A stretch of 64,000 bases of DNA from Talpa occidentalis. Taxonomy: Eukaryota > Chordata > Mammalia > Eulipotyphla > Talpidae. Made by a program: the position numbers and the translations under genes. The stretch is from contig NW_023605194.1 of NCBI RefSeq assembly GCF_014898055.3, positions 59,497,361-59,561,360 of the forward strand. Direction: 5' to 3'. Below are positions 41,187-53,041 of this stretch, piece after piece. The notes below the pieces were generated by a model. The model saw only the letters and a list, made by a program, of their open reading frames with translations, searched no databases and was not told where the DNA came from. The stretch's first letter is position 1, and each line of letters begins with the position of its first letter.

Positions 41187-43698
41187 AATTACCATTGGTT
41201 TACAGTACTATATTTCATGAGAATAGCTTCTCAACTCTATAAGGAATAGACAACACCACCCAAACACCCAAATTTTAGTGCCATTCACACTATCACATTG
41301 ATTCTCTCTATCCACTCCTCCCACTTTCCTTTCCCTTTACCTCTGGTAACTGCCATATTTTCCATAGTCTAAGGCTTATTTTTATTATATTTTGTTAGTT
41401 GATTTTGTCTATTTGCAATTCACATGTGAGACAAACAATCCAGTAATTATCTTTTGCTTTCTGACTGATCGCTTAGCATAATCACTTAAGGTTGCACCCA
41501 TGTTGTCATACAAGACACAATTTCACCTGTTTAATAGCTGAGTAGTGTTCTATTGACTACACTTACATCACAACTACTTCAACCACTCATCCACTGATAG
41601 ACATTTAGGTTGTTTCCATGTCTTGGTTATTGTGAATAATGCCGCTATGAACATATGGATGCATGAATCTTTTTGAATTAGTGTTTTCATATTCTTCAAT
41701 ACTTTATAGTGGTATTGGTAATTACATGGTATTTCTATTTCTTTTTAAGGAAAGTTCACTCCATTTTCCACAAAGGCTCCAATTTACATTTCTGTCAACA
41801 GTGTAAGGGTTACTTTTGCTTCAAAACTTCACTAGCACTTGTTTTATATAGTCTTTTTGATGTAAACCATTGTCACAGGTGTGAGGTGATATTTCATTGT
41901 TATTTTGACTTGCATCTCCCTTATATAAGGTTAAATATTTTTTTGATATGACTATATGTCATCTGTATGTCTTCTCTCAAAAGTCTATAAAAGATTTCTG
42001 ACAATTTTTTGATTGGGTTGCTTGTTCTTTTGTTGAGTTGTATGATGAATTTGTCTATTTTGAAATATTAACCCCTTTTCAGACATAGAATATACAAGTA
42101 TCTTCTATTCTGTAGTTGGTCTTTTTGTTTTTGTAGTGGTTCTCTTGCTGTATAAACCCTTTTTAGTTTGATGTAATATCATTTGTTTTCGTTTTTATTT
42201 CCCTCTTAGCTAAATCACCAACTCTGCAGTTGATGTCCTGGAGTGTATCATCTGTTTTCTCCCATGTACTTTATGTTTTTCAGGCCTAATATCCAAGTCT
42301 CTAAACCATTTTAGTTGTGTATAGTGTTAAATAATACCATGGTTTCATTTTTTCATATGTTACTCTCCAGGTAGCCCAACATCATTTGGTGAAAAGGCTC
42401 TCCTTTCTTCCTTGTATGATTTTGGCTACTTTGTTATAATTTAACTGGCTTGATGTATGTTGGCTCTGGGCTCTAAATTCTATTTCATTGGACTAGGCAA
42501 CTGTTTTTGTAGTAATACCAAGCTGTTCTGAATACTCTCATTTTGTTAAATATTTTGAAGTCCAGGATTATGATACCTCCATTTTTCTCTTTTTTCTCAG
42601 AAGTGCTTTGCCTATTCAGGGTCTCTTGTGATTCTGATTTAGAATTATTTGTTGTATTACCTTGAAGAGTGCATTGGAATTTTGATAGGGATTGTGTTAT
42701 ATTTGTAAATTGCTTTAGGTAATATAGCTATTTTAAGAGAGTCTATTCTTCCAATTCATGAATAAATGAAATACCTTTCCATTTCCTGTTTCTTCTTTTT
42801 TTTTTTTAAAGATTTATTTTATTCATGCATACAAGAACTGGGGTACAGGCCGATGCACTGAAGGGTGAGAGGATTCACCAGAGACAGAACCAGGAACAGA
42901 ACAGGCAGACTGACAAAATACACTGCTGAGGAGCATTGGGCTAGAGTAGGTCTGCTGCTCCATGGGGGCAGCTCCGTGGCTGGCCGCCATAGAACCCGCG
43001 CTGCAGAGGCTGCGGACAGCTTCACAGCGCTGCATTCAACCGCCTGCACCACCAGGGGAGGCCCTTCTTTAATTTAACAATATGTTATAGTTTTCAGTGC
43101 TTAGGTCTTTCACCTCCTTTGTTTAGTTTATTCCTAGGAGTTTTATCCTTTTTGATGCAATTGTAAGTGGGATTATTTCCTTAACTTTTCTTGTCTATAA
43201 CATATTGAAAGGCAACCGATTTATATTCATTTTGTTTCCTGCCACTTTACTGTACTCATTATTTCTAGTTGTTTTTTTCGTGTGGAGTCTTTAGGACTTT
43301 CTATGTATATTATCATGTCTTTTGCAAACAGAAGTCATTTTACTTATTTTTCAACTTACATTCATTTTATATATTTTTTCTTCTCCAGCTGCTCTGACTA
43401 GGGCTTCCTGAACTTCGATGAGCAGTCATGGTGAGACTGCTCTCAGATTGTTAAGGGAAAAGCTTTCAATTTTTCATAATAATTATGATGTTAGCTGTGA
43501 TTTTGTTACATGCAGTCTTTATTACATTGAGCTGTGTTCCATATACTCTTAAGCTAGTGAGTTTTAGACATAAATGTGTTGAATCAAAACAGCATCTTTT
43601 GATATTTTTTCCAGGTGGTATACTGAAATGATTTGCATATATTGAGCCATCCTTGCACCCCTAGAGTGAAAACCATTTGGTCGTGATGATGATCCTTT
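41187..43698 (-). mobile_element. Older L1, ORF2 and 3' UTR, interrupted by a SINE
   Basis: Reversed L1 landmarks run in order: TTTACAGTACTATATTTCAT, AGTAATTATCTTTTGCTTTC, CACCCATGTTGTCATACAAG, TGTGAATAATGCCGCTATGA, CCAACATCATTTGGTGAAAA, TTTGATAGGGATTGTGTTAT and TTGAGCCATCCTTGCACCCC. All frames are broken. The SINE at about 42795-43065 lies inside. Confidence 0.92.
42795..43065 (-). mobile_element. tRNA-derived SINE, mosaic (A head, B tail)
   Basis: The tail shows ATTCATGCATACAAGAACTG (B-type) but the head reads GAACCCGCGCTGCAGAGGCT and GACAGCTTCACAGCGCTGCA (A-type). Inserted in the older L1. The duplication is probably TTTCTTCTTT-like but low in complexity. Confidence 0.88.
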
Positions 43699-43700
43699 TT

Positions 43701-44295
43701 TTTTTAAGATATTTATTGAGATCATGTTGATTTACATCACCGTGTATAGCTTAGAGGAGTAAGTTTACACATCTACAATTGCATATTATTTTAAGATTTA
43801 TTTTTATTTATTTATGCATACAAGAATGGGGGAATGGGGTGGAGGCCAGATGTGCGGGAGGTGAGAGAATTCACCAGAAATAGAGTGGGGAGCAGAATAG
43901 GTGGATCTACTGAAATACACTGCTGAGGGGAGCAGCGGGTGAGACAGGGGAGGTCTGCTGTGCCATGTAGGTAGCTCCGTGACCAGGGATCGAACCTATG
44001 ACACAGTGGCTGGTGATTGTTCAATAGCTGAGACTCCTACTCCTGCAACACCAGGGAGACCCCTGTATATAATTTTACCGCAACCATACCGAAGCCCTAA
44101 TATTCTTCTGTTAGATCCTCTTCTCCCTTTGTTCCCCATCTAGCACAACCCCCTTCTAAAAACCTTAGTCACCCCTCCTCCTCCTACTCTTCTTCCCCTT
44201 CCCTCCTGGATGCCTAGATCTGTGGTCAACTTTCAAAGTTTGTCTTTGTCTAACCTTTTGTTTCTCTATATTACACATCTAAATGAAACCTATCT
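43701..44295 (-). mobile_element. L1 3' end nested in older L1, itself split by a SINE
   Basis: TTATTGAGATCATGTTGATT and ACATCACCGTGTATAGCTTA start a second L1 3' UTR. After the SINE it continues with a C-rich part (GTTCCCCATCTAGCACAACC) and TTTGTTTCTCTATATTACAC. It separates the ORF2 part of the first L1 (to 43698) from its 5' part (from 44296). Confidence 0.75.
43793..44063 (-). mobile_element. tRNA-derived SINE, subtype B-like
   Basis: Starts TTAAGATTTATTTTTATTTA with TATGCATACAAGAATGGGGG. The body has GAATTCACCAGAAATAGAGT and the head ACACAGTGGCTGGTGATTGT to CAACACCAGGGAGACCCC. Confidence 0.88.
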
Positions 44296-45500
44296 CTAGT
44301 AGTCATTCTTGTTTTTTAATCACTTTTGGCTGCAACCACAATTTATCAGAAATGAAAATAACAACCCTTACCTTTTTCGTGGTGCTATTGGTTTGGAATA
44401 CCTTACCCCAGTACTTCACTATGAGTCTGCTTGTATTTAGACTTGATGTATGACTTATGTATGCATGACATATATTTTTGATACATTCAGTCATTCAATG
44501 TCTTTTGATTGGTGATTTCAGAGCATTCATGCTTATGGTAGTTGATACATGGGGCTTAATTATTTCCATTCTATTTTTTTTCTGGTTGTTTTCAGTTTCT
44601 ATTCTTTCTTTCCCCATGGGTATCTGTCTGACTTTTCATTTGGCAGATTCTATTTCACTATTTGACTATACAGATACTGCTTTTCTCCACACCCTCCACT
44701 TAATATTCATTGTCTTGTATTATTTTTATTTATATATATGGTTCTGTACACCTGTGCTCAAGATTTTGTGTTTTGTTTTCTTTTACTGTAAAATAAAGAA
44801 CTCCTTTCAACATGTCTTGTGGTGAGCTTCATTAGTTTTTGTCTGGGAACATCTTTATCCCTCCACCATATTTGAAAATAATTTTCAAGGTAGAATTCTT
44901 GGTTGATACTCTTTTATCTTTTAGTGTTCTGAACAGGTCATTCCATGCTCAACTAGTCTGTAGATTTCTGTTGATAAGTCTGATAACTTTGTTGATAAGT
45001 CTGATAACTTATATGTCACCTGTTCATTCCCCCCCTCCCCACCGCAACCCTGGCAGAGGTTTTAATATTATTTTCTTTATTGGTGATTTTTGATAATTTT
45101 GCAATGATATATGTTGATGTAGGTCTTTTGCATTTAGAAATTTGGGTGTTCAATGAGTTCCCTGGACATCTATGGTTAGTTCTTTTCTAGGTTTCAAAGT
45201 TTAGCTATTATTTTCTTACTCTCTGCTCTCTTCTTGTTTAAGAATGGAATGTGATATTTGTTAAAGAGTATCTTTTTGTTTCCTGAATATTATTTCCTTC
45301 TCCTCTTTTACTTGTGTCATTTGTACATTTTTATCTTCTTTTTTTTTTTCACTGATTATCTTCTTCTACAATTTTAAACCTACTTACTTTACCCCATGGC
45401 TACCTTTAGTTCTTTTATTGTATCCCTCAGTTCCAGCATCTGTATTTGAATTTTTTTAAAAAATAGCATAATGTCTTTGATGAGTTTATCTAAGCATTAA
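44296..45500 (-). mobile_element. Upstream part of the older L1
   Basis: CATTCAATGTCTTTTGATTG, TTTTTTCTGGTTGTTTTCAG, AACATGTCTTGTGGTGAGCT, GTAGAATTCTTGGTTGATAC and GAACAGGTCATTCCATGCTC are reverse-strand L1 sequence. The frames at 44478-45093 are antisense L1, not genes. The 5' limit is uncertain. Confidence 0.75.
44970..45010. repeat. 21-bp tandem duplication inside L1
   Basis: GTTGATAAGTCTGATAACTT at 44970-44989 is repeated at 44991-45010. Confidence 0.95.
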
Positions 45501-46524
45501 CAGAAAACTGTTTAAAGATATTACCTGAGTCATAATTTGATCACTTATCCTTCCTCTTATGTGTGGTATGGATGGAAAGTAAGTAATATATGATGGCAGG
45601 AATGAACAGGACTAAAAAGAAGGATAGCTACATACATGGCATTAATGGGAATTATTTCAGAGACATTTAAAAATATTCTAACATCTAAAAGCTCAATAAA
45701 GTTAATGATATAAAATGTGAATTTGGCTAACTTCATTCACTATGCCACACACCAGTCTTGGAAAAAATTAGAAGTGATTATATATGTAGAAATGATTTTA
45801 TATACTGTAAGCTTTACTTAAGGAAACCAAGAGTAAGTCAAATTTTTCTACATACACTTAGTTGTCCCTACTGCCACCTAATCCATTTCCTTTAAAGTCT
45901 TCATGCTATCTGGAAGCTACTTCCCTTGTCTGAGACCATTTCTTTTTCATTTTGTAGCTACATAGGATTTTTTTTAAATGATTCCACTTATAGAGAAAGT
46001 AGGTATGCCTAAGTGTGGCTATTTGGTGTTTAGGGGAGGGATGTGGGGTTAAACAAATAAGGAAAAATCAAGTAGAATGAATATAAAGTATGCTTTGCCA
46101 GAGGCTTGTACCAACAGGGAAACAGTCCAGGTTAGAGGATTTATATAATTGTAATTTGCTTTAAGAATATATTTTGATGTATTTACATAAGATCAGCACT
46201 GATTAATGTAATTTCCCTAAAGAAATGAAATATATTCATTGGATTTATTCATGACTATTTTAATACTTTAACTTCATTTTTAAATCTTAGATTTCAAATC
46301 AAAGAATTTGTTAAAGAGTAGTAGTAGAAAGACATATTCAGAACACACTAGTAAAGTCCTAGACTTTCCTATTACTATTTCTTACAAAGCCCAACAATGA
46401 GTAGAGGCTAGAAAAGCTGTCATTTAGGGAACTAATGACAATCCAGAATGTTAGTAATTTATAAATTCTGTTTCTTCCTTTTTATTCATCTTTGCTTTAA
46501 AAAAGTAGCATTACAAAGCTTCCC
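45501..46524. other. Intron sequence without recognised element
   Basis: Nothing recognised. Confidence 0.5.
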
Positions 46525-47975
46525 TGACTAGAAAGAAGGAAAATGGAGGTATCACAATCCCAGACTTCTAGCTATACTACAAAGCCATAATAATTAAAAC
46601 CGCATGGTTAAAACTGGAACAAAAACAGACATATAGGCCAATGGAATCGAATAGAAAACCCAGAAATAAACCCACAGATTTAAGGGCAACTAATTTTTGA
46701 CAAAGGAGCCAAAAATATGCAAGGAACAAAGACAGTTTGTTCAATAAATGGTGCTGGGAAAACTGGACTGATACAAGCAAAATAATGAAGCTAGACCAAT
46801 ACCTCACACCATGCACAAAAACCAACTTAAAATGGATTAAAGAACTAGACATAAGACCTGAAAACCATAAACTATATAGAAGGAAATATAGGCGAAACAC
46901 TACATGACATACACCTCGGTAATATCTTTAAAGACACATCACCCAAAGCAGTGATAGTGAAGGCAAAGATAAACAGCCAGGATTATATTAAATTAAAGAG
47001 CTTCTGTACAGCAAAAGAGACAGTAACTAAAACACCCCACTGATTGGGAGAAAATTTTTGCACTCCATCCAAGTGATTTGGGACTCACAAAGATCTACAA
47101 AAACCTCACGATTCAACAAAAACAAAGTAAACAATCCACTCAAAAAATGGGCAGAAGAACTTAAAAGACATTTCTCCAAAGAGGAAATGCAAATGGCCAA
47201 CAGGCATATGAAAAAATGTTCAACATACCTCATAATCAGGGAAATGCAAATTAAAACCACAATGGGATACCACCTTACACCAGTAAGAATGGCACATATT
47301 AAAAAAACTAGTAACTACAAACGTTGGTGCGGATGTGGTGAAGAAATAAATCCTACACTGCTGGTGGGAATGCAAACTGTTCCTTAGTCTATTAAAAATG
47401 GAGCTACTATATGATCCAGCAATTCCACTCCTAGGGATCCACCCAAAGGATACAAAAACTTTAATTCAAAAGAATACATGCACCCCTATCTTTATCACAA
47501 CACTATTTATAATAGTTAAGACTTGAAATCAACTCATATGCCCAAAACTAGATGACTGGATCAAGAAGATATGGTATATATACACAATGGAATACTATTC
47601 AGCCATCAAAAAGATAAGCTAATGCCATTTGCAGCAACATGGATGGAGCTTGAAGGGATTATGCTCAGTGAAATAAGTCAGAAAGAAAAGAAAAATACTG
47701 GATGGTTTCACTTATAGAAGGAATATAGGGGATCAAGGAAAAAAACAGTAACAAAAAAACCACAACAAAACAAAAATAAACAGACAACTATAAATCAAAG
47801 ACATTCTGCTGGGAAGGGGGTGCGAAAGGGATCAAAATGAGGGTAGGAAGAGCAAAAGGGACTATGGTGATGGTGCATGGGTAAAGTGTGGTAGAAATTC
47901 TAAGGGGACTACACCTGAGAAAAGAAAGCAAATATTGTAACAAAATAGAATAAATTAAAAAAATAAATAAAAATT
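46525..47975 (+). mobile_element. L1, ORF2 C-terminal third and 3' UTR
   Basis: GAGGTATCACAATCCCAGAC, ATACTACAAAGCCATAATAA, ACCAATGGAATCG-like text, TAATTTTTGACAAAGGAGCC, GGAAATGCAAATTAAAACCA, CCAGCAATTCCACTCCTAGG and CAGCAACATGGATGGAGCTT are L1 ORF2. The frame at 47058-47387 (+) retains [21 protein letters not shown] deletion of several tens of bases lies at about 47379-47397 relative to the copy at 33.3 kb. The 3' UTR runs from about 47780 and ends in an A-rich tail at 47975. Non-coding. Confidence 0.95.
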
Positions 47976-49969
47976 GGCATTAGACTGGTATTATTTTTAC
48001 TCTGACACTATCTCTACCAGGTAAATAAAAGCAAAGCGTTAAGTCATTTGAATTTTGATTTTGTTAATTTTCTTAACTGTTAGCATAAGAGATGTTGAAA
48101 AATTGGCTAAAACTAGGCTTAAGTGTTATTTATAGGTTCATTTAGCTCTTAACACTCCTGTCATTAGCATGAAAAATTGAAAGCTGTATCATAGCAACTT
48201 GAATGGATTTTTAAATAATTCTACTTCAGGTACCATGTGCCAGTTCTGATCTGTCATGGTTTGAATTCTAAGTCTTAAATCATGCCACCATGAGCAACAA
48301 TCAATCAACCTCTTGCTTTATGGCACCAAATTCACGTACCACTCTTGGGAATTATAAGTGCTAAGAGATCCATTATTATCATCCATCTTTTTATCTATCT
48401 TTTTTTCAGCATGTCCTATAAATAAAGAAGTTGAGTTTACATGGAGACCCAGAATCTCCTAGTTTTGTTTATCTTTATGAGTTTCTCACTAACCTGTGGT
48501 TTTGTGCCATAAGGACTTTCATGATAAGGCGAATCAACTTAGAGATTTATTACTGGCAGGCTGAGAGAGAATGACTAGCAATAACCTAATTATGACACTG
48601 TGCTTAGTGCCAACAATCTTGGTTGGAATATTCAGGACAACTTGATTGGCCATTAAAGGGAGAATGGTGTTATAACAAAGGTCCCATCTAGATAAGACTT
48701 CCAGTGTTTTCCCTTCTCTAATCTATTTAACAATACTTTCATGATTTTGTAGGTTTGAAACCACAGTTTTTCTATTATGTAATTTCTCATAAGGGCTTCC
48801 TGTAGCTCCTAGATCTAAAAGGAACATTCAGCATTCTGGTTGTTGAGCTGGGTTGTCTGTCACCAGTATGGATGTATTTCCTCTAAAAGATGAGGCCCAC
48901 TTAGGGTCTGATTTTTGTTCTTTCAGTTTTACTGAGATATAACTGACATAGTGCTTTTACTTATAGAAAGTAACATCCATCATCTCAAATAGATAGAAAA
49001 AATGGAAAATGTTTTCCTTGTAATGAGAAATTTTAGGACTCACTCCCTGCTTTCTTAACAGATGAGGGATATTATTATATCAGACCAGACTTGCAGGTCC
49101 TTGTGGATTGGAGGAGCTGTCATCTGTGGAAGAAAGTAGAAATTAATAAGGTTGCTATGAGTTAACTAGAAGGAAAAAATCATCCAGTTCCAAGGTATAA
49201 ACTATATTCTTATGTATCCTCCTCAAACCTGTACTTCTTGTTAGTCATTTATGTATGTATAATTTAAGCCAGTGTAAGAATGAAAAAGACAACCTCACTG
49301 TGAGATGCAAATCTGTTCTTGAATTAAAGAATGGCAGTATTTCATCACCTTACCAGTTTTTCATTTGATTGCTTTCATTTCCAAATGGATATGGTCTCTT
49401 TGTATCTAAATTTCTTTCCTTATAAGAATTGTTAACACTTTACATGATTACTCTTAATGCCTGAAAGTCAAACTTTGGCCATTGAATAAAAGGCTGTGAC
49501 AAATTGCCCTGTTAAATTCTTACCCATTTCTAGCTTGCTATACATTTTGCTTACTAGTTTTTCACCGGACATTTATATAGCAGGAATTTTCCTAACCTAT
49601 CTTTGAAGTTTCTTTGATCATCTGCTTTGTATAATACTTCAGCTAGAATCAAAGTTCCCACTCAAAGAAGTCACTTTTCTCTGACATTAACATGGCAATA
49701 ATTCTTCCAGGGAGCATTAAAGTACTAGTTTTCCAAATGGAATATAACAGAATCTGAGATTGACGTTGAAACTGCCACAGTAAAGATTTTTGTTTCTTCT
49801 TGAATTAGGCAAATGTGATTTCCCTTCTGGTCACGATTGTTATAAAAACACTTGCCACAATTTTTTGACTATATTACATTACAGAAGTCTACAATATAGA
49901 TTGAATAGAAAACAAAGTCATCACAGTTATCCCTGAGAGAATAAAAACAAATGAGGTATCAAAAACTAA
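47976..49969. other. Intron sequence with a small L1 remnant
   Basis: TTTTACTGAGATATAACTGA at about 48935-48965 (-) is an old L1 3' end fragment. Otherwise nothing recognised. Confidence 0.5.
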
Positions 49970-49974
49970 AAATC

Positions 49975-50225
49975 TTTAGACAATTATAAATCAGAGACGT
50001 CCTGCAGGGGAGGAGGCTGGAGAAGGATCAGAGGGAGGGAGAAAGGAGCACAGGGGACTGAGGTGATGGTGCACGGGTGCATTGGTGAAGGAAATCTATG
50101 GGGACTACACCTAGGGGTGTAGTCTACACCCCTACACCTATGGGGACCACCCATCTAGGGGTGGGGGGAAGCAATATTATTTAAAAATGAACAATGATGT
50201 AAAAAAATAATTATTACTAAAACCC
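49975..50225 (+). mobile_element. L1 3' UTR fragment with a local palindrome
   Basis: CAATTATAAATCAGAGACGT, GGGACTGAGGTGATGGTGCA, GGTGCATTGGTGAAGGAAAT and a G-rich end, then AAACAATGATG-like text and an A-rich tail. This is the same L1 3' UTR type as at 39.3 kb (reverse) and 47.8 kb. Confidence 0.85.
50114..50132. repeat. Perfect 9-bp-arm palindrome
   Basis: GGGGTGTAGTCTACACCCC has two 9-base arms around a single T. It is created by a local duplication-inversion within the L1 3' UTR. Confidence 0.95.
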
Positions 50226-50967
50226 AAAAAACTATAACAAAAAATCTTACAAATAGGTTAACATGCATATTAACATACCTAAACTTCATTTTTTCTTGGT
50301 TTCTAGCTCTTGGTTTCTAACTCTGAAAACATATCCATAAATGAAACAAATTAGAGAAAGCAGGTGGAAATGTTAACTACTTGATGTAGAGAATCATCTG
50401 AATCATCAAATGGTCCGCAATGAGCAACTTACATTACAGCTCTTTGTCCTTGAAGAATCTGAAGCAGAACATACTTAAGCCTACTGTAAATGGGTTGACC
50501 ATTTATCTGACATGAACTAGATTGTGGAAGAATGTTGAGGTATCATGATTCTATAAACTATATTAAAATCCTAGCATTTTAAAGTACACCAAAAGTAATG
50601 ATACGTATGCATGCACTGATTCCAATGTCTAGTAATAAGACAGGGAAATGTGGGCAGAGATATGCATTCCTAGGAAATGAAAGGAATATAGTCCCTGAGT
50701 AAATGAGAGAACAGATCATTAAATTGCATTAATTAAGTCTAGTTTATTAAGCTTAATTCCAGCCATGTATAATAATTCTTGCTGTATTATTCTGAAAATA
50801 CACAAATGCCTTCAATTAGCCTAAACAATTATTAGCTATTTCTGGAGATCCTTAGAGACATGCAAATGGCAAAAATACTGCTATCATTGTCAAACTTGTG
50901 GACACTCAAATGAATTTTTTTTTTGTTATATTCTAATATTAAGCTTGGGAGAGTGTGTGATACAATG
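50226..50967. other. Intron sequence without recognised element
   Basis: Nothing recognised. Confidence 0.5.
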
Positions 50968-51474
50968 CAATGCTTCTCAGCTGGGAGTGCTTTTGTCCCC
51001 AGAGAATATTTGAAAATGCGGGCCTCCCCAGAGGTGCAGCAGGTTGAGCACAGCACTGTGAAGCTGTCCAGAGCCTCTGCAGTGCGGGTTCAATTCCCGG
51101 CAGGCCAGGGAGAAACCCACATGGCATGGCAGACCTCTTCTGTCTCGCCTGCTGCTCCCCTCAGCAGTGTCTTTGGTCCGTCTGCCTGTTCTGCTCCCCG
51201 CTCTCTCTGGTGCAATTCTCTCATCCTCCCGCACCTCTGGTCTGTACCCCAGTTCTTGTATAAATAAATAAAATCTTTTAAAAAAAAGAGAAAATAATAT
51301 TTGAAAATGCCTGGAGACTTTTTTTGGTTGTTATCTCAACAATAGGTTGGAAGTTCTTCTGGCCATCTAGTGGTTTGAGGGATGCTGCTAAACATCCTTC
51401 AATGCACAGGACTGGCCCCACAACAAAGCATTTTTCAGTCCAAACCATGAGTAATGTTGAAGTTGAGAAGTTGA
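50968..51474 (+). mobile_element. hAT-Charlie MER-type relic split by a SINE
   Basis: CAATGCTTCTCAGCTGGGAG, TTTTGTCCCCAGAGAATATT and TTGAAAATGC precede the SINE. After it come CTGGAGACTTTTTTTGGTTG, CATCTAGTGGTTTGAGGGAT, GCTGCTAAACATCC and CAATGCACAGGACTGGCCCC, ending GTTGAGAAGTTGA. The ends are inverted versions of each other. This is a familiar mammalian hAT non-autonomous element, but I cannot name the exact family. Confidence 0.75.
51005..51310 (+). mobile_element. tRNA-derived SINE, subtype A, with 15-bp target duplication
   Basis: AATATTTGAAAATGC occurs at 51005-51019 and 51296-51310, both taken from the hAT element. The SINE head is GGCCTCCCCAGAGGTGCAGC with AGGTTGAGCACAGCACTG, and the tail is TTGTATAAATAAATAAAATC. 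Confidence 0.95.
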
Positions 51475-51499
51475 TATAGAGTAAATCCATACATGTGCA

Positions 51500-51612
51500 C
51501 AGTAGCCTATGTGCAGCAGAGGAGGGCAGAGCACAATGGACTATGGTGGAGGATTATGGGTACTTTGGTGATGGGAGAGTCACAGTGACCATATCTGAGT
51601 GGAGAAATACTA
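51500..51612 (+). mobile_element. L1 3' UTR remnant
   Basis: CACAATGGACTATGGTGGAG, ACTTTGGTGATGGGAGAGTC and CATATCTGAGTGGAGAAATA match the middle of the L1 3' UTR type seen at 47.8 and 50.0 kb. Confidence 0.55.
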
Positions 51613-51618
51613 AACTGT

Positions 51619-51888
51619 TGGGCCTCTCTGGTGGTGCAAGGGGTTAAGTCACAGCACAATGAAGCTATCTGCAGCCACTGCAGCATGAGTTCAATTCTCA
51701 GCCAGGGAGCTGACCCACATGGCACAGCAGACCTCTCCTGTCTTGCCTGCTGCTCCCCTCAGCGGTGTATTTCAGTCAATCCTCCTCCTCTGTTCTCCAC
51801 TCTGTCTCTGGTGAATCCTCTCACTCCCGACAACTCTGGCCTGTACCCCAGCCCTTGTATGCATAAATAAATAAATCTTTAAAAAAAT
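51619..51888 (+). mobile_element. tRNA-derived SINE, subtype B
   Basis: Head GGGCCTCTCTGGTGGTGCAA with GGGGTTAAGTCACAGCACA, B box GAGTTCAATTC, tail TTGTATGCATAAATAAATAA. Inserted in or beside the L1 3' UTR remnant. Confidence 0.9.
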
Positions 51889-53041
51889 ATTCTTATAGGA
51901 TATTTTAAGGAAGTAGAGGCAAGTCCCAAGGTTTTGACTCATAAAATTCAGGAGTGGAAAAGAACAGGATAATAAATGAGCAGAGGAGTAAAGAGAGAAA
52001 GGTGATGGGCAAGACACCAGGATCACAGAGGAAGTGGCTGGTAGGGAGCCTCATGTTTAAGAGTCCAGAGGATTTTAAGTAAGAGAAGATGTCTCATGTA
52101 CAATGTTCCATAGTTTGTTGCCAGAATCAGTGTTCTACTTCTCTCCAAATTAGTCAGCTGTACACTAATTTGTGTGAAGGGTTTGGAGGAAGATAAACAC
52201 ATGAGGCGAGGATATGAAGAATGAATGGTAGTGGGGAGTTTTGGAGCCAGATTTCATGGAATTATGATGCAATTTGTATGATTCTGAGAAACAAAATGCT
52301 CAAGAAATTGCAGATATTTAAGGGGTGGAGGTGGCACAAGCCTTTTCATGAATGATTCACATGGTTACTTTATCAAATTTCACCTCAAGGCAGCAAAGCT
52401 AGAACGTTGTTTCAGAGAGTTTATCTCCTTTTTCTAAATCTATTTCATGTTTTTGTTTAGCTTTGTATTAGTTCTTAGGAGATGAAAGAATCAACATTGC
52501 TATCAGAAGTTCTAGCTAAACTTTTGTTCTGGATCTCATTGCTCGTGACACATGGGACCTTTTTAGAACTCAGGTTCAGCATCACTATGACAAAAATAAT
52601 AGCTGCTTACTTCACAGAATTAATACATGAAAATATGGGAAAGAACTTGGTATTTAATGAAGCTGTCTACAATATATCAGTATATACTTACTAATTGAAT
52701 CATTTAATTCCTGTAATGTCTGGTTGTAAATAGCAGGGGCTTAGTAAATATTCACTGAGGAAGAAATGGGAATGTTAGTGAAAATGACCACTACTGTTGG
52801 CAATACTGAGGATTTCATTGTAATTATATTGTCTATATAGTCCAAAAGAAAAAACAAAATTAAATGTCAACTTCCCACTTAATTTATAAAGGTATTGCTG
52901 TACAATGACTTATTTGATTCAGAAGTACATTTTTCAGTGAGGATTTTTTTTGATAGTTTAAACTATCTTCACTTGAGATGACATACATATTTTCCCCTTA
53001 ACATGAGGTTAGGATTCCACAGACCATAGAGCAAGCACTTA
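51889..53041. other. Intron sequence, possible MIR remnant
   Basis: GTAATGTCTGGTTGTAAATA and GGGGCTTAGTAAATATTCAC at about 52705-52760 look like a MIR 3' part (+). Nothing else recognised. Confidence 0.45.

Noticed and set aside
44478..45093. 115- and 84-codon plus-strand ORFs with hydrophobic, membrane-like sequence
   Set aside because: They are the antisense strand of L1, where A-rich coding gives Phe- and Leu-rich shadows.
46577..47260. Minus-strand ORFs of 107 and 77 codons
   Set aside because: Antisense of the plus-strand L1 ORF2.
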